Assembly (NCBI GenBank): GCA_026119935.1
Contig: JALRMH010000003.1
Span: 558,001 to 622,000 of the forward strand
DNA from: Endothia cerciana
Taxonomy: Eukaryota > Ascomycota > Sordariomycetes > Diaporthales > Cryphonectriaceae
Direction of reading: 5' to 3'
Length of the DNA stretch: 64,000 nucleotides
Shown: one piece after another, positions 57,741 to 64,000 of the stretch
Numbering within the stretch: position 1 is the stretch's first letter
How the letters are laid out: each line of letters starts with the position of its first letter
The notes under the pieces: generated by a model
What the model was told of the DNA's origin: nothing
Database searches by the model: none
What the model saw: only the letters and a program-made list of their open reading frames with translations
Position numbers and translations under genes: made by a program

Positions 57741-58204
57741 CTCCGTCCCCCGCCCTTGCCCGGCCTGGTGTGAATTGTCCCGCCTTGCGCCCGTTTAGCT
57801 TCCACCCCCCCCGGACCGGGTTGTTTTTGCAGCAGCGAGCCTATTATTTCGAGGGGAGGGGGGGGGGGGTAAGTATTAGTGAGGTGGCTCGGGTCTCCTA
57901 TCCGGTTCAGAGGCCGTAGGGCTGCAGGAGGTGACGGCATCAGGATGGGTTTGTTAGTGCTCGTGGATGGATCTCTCTTGAGGCCAAGGCAGGGATGTGA
58001 ATTTTGGCGGAGGCGGGGGGCCTATTGACGTCTTACTTATATAGTACGGCCGTTCGTTCTCGCGACACAACAACAATCAAACTAAGCATTCTCCAAGAGA
58101 TACACCCTTTTCTCCTCGCCCCCCTCTCACGTCATATGTAATCATTCGGATCCCTCCTCTTTGGAGAGAGAGAAAAAAAAGGTATTGATACCCAGGAGAC
58201 AAGC
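57741..58204. promoter_or_regulatory. Divergent promoter of the TPR-like gene and the P-loop kinase
   Basis: 464 bases head to head, with a G10 run at about 57861-57871. A TACTTATATAGTACG stretch near 58033 is a TATA candidate for the kinase gene. Confidence 0.45.
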
Positions 58205-59402
58205 ATGGACGACCAGGTCCAGAGGCTCGTGAACAAGGTCTGGGACAAGTTCCTACAGACGCCGCCGGATCGTCGCCTGAGTGAGTGTGCCCGGGGGTGC
58301 GCGATACACGAGGCTTCAGATTTGTTTCCACAGGAGATATGTCTAGCCTGCGCCCTTCAGAGAGAGATCACCGTAGATAACCGTGAGGGTGGCTTGACTA
58401 TCATGGGATGTCGCCTGCCCCCCCCCCCCCCCAAAAAAAGGGGGGCTCACATGAGCTCGAGTGAGCCCTTCCTCCGGAACTCCCCACCCAGCAGGCGCCG
58501 CAGAAACTATCGAAATCCGTACAAGCCATGGGACCGGAATTTATCTGACATGGGATGTTCTCACAGTGATTGGCATCGGAGGTATACCAGGCTCGGGTAC
58601 GTGAGCAGACCTCTCCCCGCCCCCCCCCTACGGAGGACCTGATCCCATAAAGTCCCCCCTCAGGTGTCGTTCCCTCTCTTTACCCGTCACCAGAAGAAAA
58701 GCAAGACCTCCCAGGCTGACACCTTGCTGTCCCCCAGGCAAGACAACACTCTCCCAGATCATCACGGCGGGGATCAACGAACGCCAACGGTCCCGCGGCC
58801 CGGGGGGCGGACCCCCCTCCCCGGTGGCGGCCTTCGTGCCCATGGACGGCTACCACCTCACCCGCGCGCAGCTCTCCGCCATGCCGGACCCGGCGACGGC
58901 CCACGCGCGGCGCGGCGCCGAGTTCACCTTCGACGGCGCCTCGTTCCTGAGGCTCGTCCGCTCCCTCCGGGAGCCTCTCCCCCCCGCCGCCACCACGGGG
59001 CCCCCGGGGGAGGAGGGCTCCTCCGGTCGTTACCCCCGGGGCACGGTCTTCGCCCCGTCGTTCGACCACGCCGTCAAGGACCCCAAGGAGGACGACATCC
59101 CGATCCTGCCGGCCCACCGGGTCGTCGTGTTCGAGGGCAACTACGTCGCCCTCGACAGGGAGCCGTGGCGGTCCGCCGCCCGGCTGATGGACGAGGTCTG
59201 GTTCGTGGAGGTGGACTTCGCCGTCGCGCGGCGGAGGCTCGCGCGGCGGCACGTCCGGGCGGGGATCGCCGCCACGGAGGAGGAGGGGGACAGGAGGGCC
59301 GTGGAGAATGACCTGCCGAACGGGGAGGAGATCGTGGGCGCGCGGGTCCGGGTGGATGAGGTCGTGACCTCGAGGGAGGACGGGAGCTGGGTGCATGAGT
59401 GA
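58205..59402 (+). CDS. P-loop kinase of the uridine kinase/YFH7 family
   Basis: Three exons, 58205-58280, 58567-58596 and 58738-59402, give 256 residues. The middle exon is 30 nt and, with its flanks, builds the Walker A loop IGIGGIPGSGKTTL at about 27-40. Then come AAFVPMDGYHLTRAQL (Walker B-like acidic MDG), ARRGAEFTFDGASFLRL, RGTVFAPSFDHAVKDP, and VVVFEGNYVALDREPW, as in fungal uridine kinase-like proteins such as yeast Yfh7. The C-terminal part has the lid basic block RRRLARRHVRAG. Substrate is unknown (sugar, pantothenate or nucleoside analogues are all phosphorylated by relatives). Intron 1 is 286 bp and includes a C13A7 tract. Confidence 0.9.
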
Positions 59403-59951
59403 GGTCTTCGCCGGGAGGGGGGGGGGAAGCCGGGAGTTGATGGGTGGTGGTGGTGGTGGTGGTGGTGGTGGTGGTGGTAATTAATGGTCGGCGCTAGCAA
59501 CGATTGCACGCCCCCAGACCCATCAAGAGAAGCACTTGACAGCTATGATCGATGGGACTTTAATATCAAGAGGGACGCCTTTTGAGACCCTACGTCATAT
59601 CAAAGATCCGTCCAAAGCGGCACCAGTGAAAGTATCGGTCGGGCTCCAGGTACAACAAGAGTTCATCGGTCACCAAGTTCGATAGACATGACGCACAAAC
59701 GACAGCCTAGACGGAGGCAAAGCATGGAAGGGAAGAAGACCCTGACCACGAGGTTAGTAGAAGCAGCCATGTACGGACGTTGTGCCGGGTCTACTGATTC
59801 CTCTGATTAATTGACAGATCTAGGCAGTCACTATCATCAAGAGTCAAGACCCAAGCTCAGCAAGCAACTACTTGATTTCTATCCTCCTGCACATGATGCG
59901 AGATCCATCAAGCTCACGGGTGCCAAATCTCGACCACGAACGACAGCCGAT
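59403..59951. other. Convergent spacer with a GGT microsatellite
   Basis: 549 bases between the kinase and the large unknown gene. It includes (GGT)n at 59444-59478 and no gene. Confidence 0.45.
59444..59478. repeat. (GGT)n microsatellite
   Basis: Eleven or twelve GGT units 45 bases after the kinase stop codon. Confidence 0.95.
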
Positions 59952-62549
59952 TTAGCTGCTATCCAGCCTCAAACGTCCAAAGTCCTCGGTTGTCTTCGCC
60001 ACCTTCTCGTCAAGCTCATTGTTCTCAAAGAGGCTCCTGAGATCCTGCATGTATATCGAGTTCATTGGAGGTGAGCAGTCGGTCACCCAAGCGCTTGGCT
60101 TCATAGAACCGTGGTTGTGTTGAGAGTTGGCCAAGCCAGCCTGAGGGTGAGAGGCTGAAGTAGCGGACTGTCCAGCACTTGGCTTCATATTACCCTGGTT
60201 GTGTTGAGAGTTGGCCAGGCCAGAGGGAGGAGAGGTTGGTGCCCTGCTAGTGTTCTTGTCGAATGCAAAGCTCAGAAGAACCTCATCTTCGTGGTCGACA
60301 GTAGATAAGCCAATACTCGAACCGGGTACTGGGCAGACCTGGTCGTGGATGCCATTGCTACCATCATAGGACATGCGACTATGAGTCGACACAATTGGCT
60401 GGCTCGAAGCAGGCTTCACTCGAGGTTGCGTCTCGACAATCTCACCCTTCTCGATGTCGGAAGATGCAGGTTTGGTTACCGCACCGGCAGATTGCACGGC
60501 ACTCGCCGCTGCACCACCGGGATTGCCAGTCACCCGTCCAGCTATCGAAACAGCTTGCGGCCTCTGGTCTTGCACACTTGGCCTAGGGCGCACGCTCTGA
60601 TATCGGTCGTCCCAGTAAAGGGAGCGACGCTGATTTACGTGGCGCCTCCGACGCTCTGCTTCCAGGAGGTAGCCGAGATCCACCAGCCAGTGGGGAGGCT
60701 CGAAGGCTGCATCGCGCATCCGGATCAACTCGTCGGTGTGGTAAAACTTGGGTTCCGCGTGACTGGAGGCTTCAGGGAGCCCCTGAGCCTCGGTGGCCGT
60801 GTGCTTTCGACCACGGGCAGGCTGCGACATCACCGCGAAGGGATCTTGCACCATGCGCTCTTCCCCAGCCTTTACCTGGTCCAAGAACATTGCGTCCTGG
60901 ACGATCTTGGCTAAAAAGGCCTGTTCCACGTCTTCGGAGCAGTGTTGATCCACAATGATGGACTTTTCCAGCACATCGAGATTGGCATAGGTCTGATTGT
61001 GGTGCATCATGACAGCTCCGCAAGTGTCTCGGATCACATCACGAATGGAAGTGAAACTGATATTTCCGGGAGCATTCTTGCGCATGTGTTTGGCATTTTC
61101 CACCACCAAATCCACCATTTCCTCGATGATGTCAGGTGGAAGGCGTAGCTTTTTCTCGTTGGGCTCAGTCGACGAGGCGGCAGTCGGGATGGTGGGCGCA
61201 GGCTTGGTAGAGTGGGCAAAGCCGGTCACCTCAGCCTCTGGAACTGGAGCAGCGACTGCAATCAGAGCATTCTCAGAAGTTATGGAGGGCGCCTCCGAGG
61301 CCTCTGCTGTTGTAACCTCCACCAGGTTGTGAGAACTCTTCGATCTAGGAGGCTCTGTCTTGGTCTTCGGCTGATAATTCTCCGCGGTGCCTTCATCCGG
61401 CATACCAGTCACGACCATTGCACCCTGGCCCTCCTTCCGCCTCTGCTGGAGCTCTCTCAAGGCCTCGATGAAGGACTTCACGCTCGCAGCGCTGCCAAAT
61501 GAGACGGTGTAGTACATATTATATCCCGCGACCTGAAACATCAGCATCAGGTCGCCGGCGTTGCTATCGACCGTCATCCAACTCTTGAACTCCGATATGG
61601 GATATCTGACATCAGCGATGTCTTGCTCCTCAATGGAGAACACGAGTGCGTCGTTTGATACCTGGCCTGCCTTGACCAGGAGGATGGCTCCTGGGTGCTT
61701 TCCCGGCCTCATGAAAGAAGGAGACTGAGCCGTGATAGGCATTTGCCACAAGACAGAATCTCCGTCAGGCAAGACCAGGGAGGCTTGAGATTGTGTCTTC
61801 GGCTGACCGTCTTCGGGGGCAGACTTCTGAGATTGTCCAGCAGAAGTTTGAGCTAGAGCTGGTTGAACTAGTACAGGTCGAAATGTGCCCTGAGAGGGAG
61901 CGGCGACGGGCGAAGGCGGAAGAGCCTGAGGCAACATTCGAGCGGGTAGTTGCTTGGACTGGGGGCTCGGGCTTACACGCGATATTGGCTGGCGACGGTA
62001 CGCGGCTGGTGCATTGTTACGTACGTCGTTGGACAGCGTGGCGTCAATGTCGATGGGACCGTTGCCAACGTGAGCCCGACCTAGACTGAGAGGACCACCA
62101 CGGCCTCCACCTCGGAAGTTGGCTCGAGGAGGGACATTACCATTGCGGTCAGTAGCCAGGCTTCTCTTCTCATGATTTCGGTTGACGTTGTGGTATGCCA
62201 TCTGGGCCGCGCCAGCACGACGAGTGCGAGCCAGCTGGCCATCTTGTATGGGGTCCATGCCAGAGACCATGGCGGCATCATCATCGTTGAAGTCACCACG
62301 CTGGATGGCTTTATGCCACGGGTTGGCAGGCGCAGTGGTCAAGGGAGGAGGATGTGGGTAGACACGGCTGTGGCGACCCCCACCTTCGCCGTCTTCCATG
62401 GGCAGGTCATCGAATCGAGCTGCACCAAGCTCCATTCTCATGGCGGCCTTGATGGCGGCCTCTTCCTCGGCGGTTCTTTCCATTATGTCCAACGAATGCG
62501 ATAATCGACTCCTCGCAAATCCTAGAGATTGCGAAGGATCGATCAGCAT
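59952..62549 (-). CDS. Large unknown protein with PH-like segment
   Basis: One uninterrupted frame. The frame opens upstream through TTG only, so the ATG at 62549 (MLIDPSQSLGFARSR, 865 residues) or at 62483 (MERTAEEEAAIKAAMR, 843) is the likely start. The first 270 residues are disordered, with an RGG-like patch (FRGGGRGGPLSLG) and many P/S/Q. A folded segment around residues 270-385 (SVLWQMPITAQSP, GAILLVKAGQVSNDALVFSI, MLMFQVAGYNMYYTVSFG) has the strand pattern and final helix of a PH/EVH1-like fold. A helical block, EEMVDLVVENAKHMRKN then TSIRDVIRDTCGAVMMHH, follows at about 475-570. The C-terminus repeats GLANSQHN..GMKPSA twice. I do not recognise the family; an RNA- or membrane-binding role would be speculation. 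Confidence 0.75.
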   Translation of the reverse strand: MLIDPSQSLGFARSRLSHSLDIMERTAEEEAAIKAAMRMELGAARFDDLPMEDGEGGGRHSRVYPHPPPLTTAPANPWHKAIQRGDFNDDDAAMVSGMDPIQDGQLARTRRAGAAQMAYHNVNRNHEKRSLATDRNGNVPPRANFRGGGRGGPLSLGRAHVGNGPIDIDATLSNDVRNNAPAAYRRQPISRVSPSPQSKQLPARMLPQALPPSPVAAPSQGTFRPVLVQPALAQTSAGQSQKSAPEDGQPKTQSQASLVLPDGDSVLWQMPITAQSPSFMRPGKHPGAILLVKAGQVSNDALVFSIEEQDIADVRYPISEFKSWMTVDSNAGDLMLMFQVAGYNMYYTVSFGSAASVKSFIEALRELQQRRKEGQGAMVVTGMPDEGTAENYQPKTKTEPPRSKSSHNLVEVTTAEASEAPSITSENALIAVAAPVPEAEVTGFAHSTKPAPTIPTAASSTEPNEKKLRLPPDIIEEMVDLVVENAKHMRKNAPGNISFTSIRDVIRDTCGAVMMHHNQTYANLDVLEKSIIVDQHCSEDVEQAFLAKIVQDAMFLDQVKAGEERMVQDPFAVMSQPARGRKHTATEAQGLPEASSHAEPKFYHTDELIRMRDAAFEPPHWLVDLGYLLEAERRRRHVNQRRSLYWDDRYQSVRPRPSVQDQRPQAVSIAGRVTGNPGGAAASAVQSAGAVTKPASSDIEKGEIVETQPRVKPASSQPIVSTHSRMSYDGSNGIHDQVCPVPGSSIGLSTVDHEDEVLLSFAFDKNTSRAPTSPPSGLANSQHNQGNMKPSAGQSATSASHPQAGLANSQHNHGSMKPSAWVTDCSPPMNSIYMQDLRSLFENNELDEKVAKTTEDFGRLRLDSS

Positions 62550-64000
62550 ACTACCCAAGTCCCTGGATAATTTGGATTGTGTGATAGCGCTCAAGCCAAG
62601 TTCATATTGGGAGTAGGGGGTGTGATGCGAAGCCAGGAAGAGATGCCAACAATTGGGGGGAGGTGGTTCAGAGGGCGAAGAAGGGTTCTGCAAGGGGACG
62701 CCCTCTAAAGAGATGACTCGAGTACCAAGAGTGCAGAGCAAACGACTGTGTCCGACGGAGGTGAGGGAGGGTTGTGTGGAATCGGCACAACTTACAGGCT
62801 GTAGAGCAAGATCAAACCACGAAAGGCTTGATTGTTACCCTGGTGGAGCACTTGGATGGTTGGGCGCGGGCTGCTCTGGGGCGTGGCGACGGCAGTCAAG
62901 GTTGGCGTGTTGACTCTCCAAGGCCTTGGGCCTGTCAGTCTGAGGTTCGAAAGGCTGGATCGCAGGAGAAGAGCATGCCTGATATGGGTGTACGCCTGGG
63001 CGGAGGGGGGCCCAGAGTGGATTGAAAGGGAAGGCGCGATGGGAAGTCACTTACACTCAGGGTAATCTCCAGGTTACCTGAAATGACGGCTTGCTCAGTC
63101 TACAGGATCGCGGCAAGGGTGAAATCGAAGAAATATGACGGTGGCAGATTCCAGATCTGGGTTTGTTGAGGTCGTTGACGCAGTTGACGGCTCTGGTCAT
63201 GCTGTTCTGTGGCGGAGTGGTGATCAGAGCGAGCTCGGTGGCCAATCCCAAAGACTGTTCCCACCCTGAAGAGAGGGACAGCGGCCTAGTATGATGCTGA
63301 GGCTAAACCTGCCCCTCCAAAGCTATCGACAAGAGGACAAGAGGATGTATGAAAGTGGGTGATGGGTGACAATGGATGCTGGTAGAAGCTGGTTGGGTTG
63401 TGGATGGTGTGGTGTGGTATGGTTTGATTTTGAAAGTGTGCAGCTCGAGAGGGAGTTGCAAGAATTGATCTCCTTTAAAGCTTGATCACGACTAAGCGTG
63501 GGTACGACTAAACATCAGTACGACTAAGCATGAGTGGGGCAAGCATGACGATGCTCAGGGTATCGTGAAACCTGTCCAGTGAATACTGGAAGGAGCCTAG
63601 ACATGAGAGCAGGTATATTGGGAGGGGTTAAAGTGGACAACATCAAGCGGCCGTAGAAAGAGGACTATTGTCTCGTATCTGATTGAGTTGAAGTAGCAAC
63701 CCAAAGGCCAATTGGGCTTGGGTATGAAATGTTGTAGACTCAGACCGAACATCATGCAGCTTCGCCGTCGCGAACGGCAAGTTAATACGGAAGCAGTGGC
63801 TCTCCAAGAGCATCTCCTGAGGCCCACGTTCCACATCACATGTGGCCGATCCGTGCAAGATACTCTAACGCCAGACACGACCATATTCAAGTTCATGAAG
63901 TCGGCGAAACACAAGATGGACAGTTGAAATGGCATCAAGATCTTCAAGGACCAATCAACTCCATTTCTTATCAACGGCGTTGGCCGTCAGTATCAGAATC
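62550..64000. other. Upstream region of the large unknown gene; window end
   Basis: No gene recognised. It contains three tandem 16-bp units at 63488-63535 and small ORFs at 63597-63974 (minus) and 63712-63927 (plus) that overlap each other; neither shows a family motif. Confidence 0.45.
63488..63535. repeat. Three tandem 16-bp units (ACGACTAARCRTSRGT-like)
   Basis: Units 63488-63503, 63504-63519 and 63520-63535 share ACGACTAA at their start and differ in up to five later positions. They lie about 940 bases upstream of the large unknown gene's ATG and could be a small repeat of a regulator site or an ordinary minisatellite. Confidence 0.8.

Noticed and set aside
63597..63974. 125-codon minus and 71-codon plus ORFs at the right edge
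   Set aside because: They overlap each other antisense; neither has a recognisable motif or splice context.
1..64000. CRISPR array, prophage or bacterial operon structure
   Set aside because: No regularly spaced repeats; genes have spliceosomal introns and eukaryotic families throughout.

Overview
This window is nuclear DNA from a filamentous ascomycete (Pezizomycotina, probably Sordariomycetes). The evidence is short GT-AG introns of about 55-140 bp in most genes, GC-rich codon third positions, long AT-richer intergenic stretches with microsatellites and G/C homopolymers, and typical fungal families: FluG, a Zn2Cys6 regulator, a GPI-anchored GH76 mannanase, an expansin-like protein, Erv41, Ups2-like, porin and a PTH11/rhodopsin-type fragment. 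Exon structures were assembled by hand from splice signals, reading phase and family knowledge; no database search was run.

Left part (1-14 kb): the last exon of a rhodopsin-like membrane protein, a 2-oxoglutarate/Fe(II) oxygenase convergent with a MYND-finger protein, a secreted pepsin-type aspartic protease, a gene-poor 4.3 kb stretch, a five-exon GH76 mannanase, and a calcineurin-like phosphoesterase whose frame is interrupted.

Middle-left (14-23 kb): a decayed zone with a stop-riddled ankyrin-type pseudogene and a cytochrome P450 relic whose heme-binding motif lies in another frame, plus a tRNA-like relic. An intact five-exon fluG follows (amidohydrolase fused to type-I glutamine synthetase), convergent with a DsbA-like gene that needs one extra G to read through.

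Centre (23-41 kb): a Zn2Cys6 transcription factor, a BCS1-type AAA ATPase, a 3 kb gene-poor stretch, ERV41 convergent with a SAM methyltransferase, an ADCK1/Mcp2-type ABC1 protein, a small F-box-like protein, another gene-poor stretch, and a secreted expansin-like protein.

Right part (42-64 kb) is dense housekeeping: an acidic unknown protein, PEX19, UBC9, a nine-exon asparagine synthetase, mitochondrial porin, a DnaJ protein divergent from methionine aminopeptidase 2, an Ups2-like PRELI protein, a TPR-like small protein divergent from a YFH7-type P-loop kinase, and a large unknown protein with a PH-like segment. Many products act in mitochondria, peroxisomes or the early secretory pathway, but they look like independent neighbours, not a biosynthetic cluster. 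No CRISPR array, prophage, intact transposon or clearly new system was seen. The most unusual observations are the pseudogene zone, two inferred GC-AG introns, very small exons (24-36 nt), and a 5S rRNA-like fragment.
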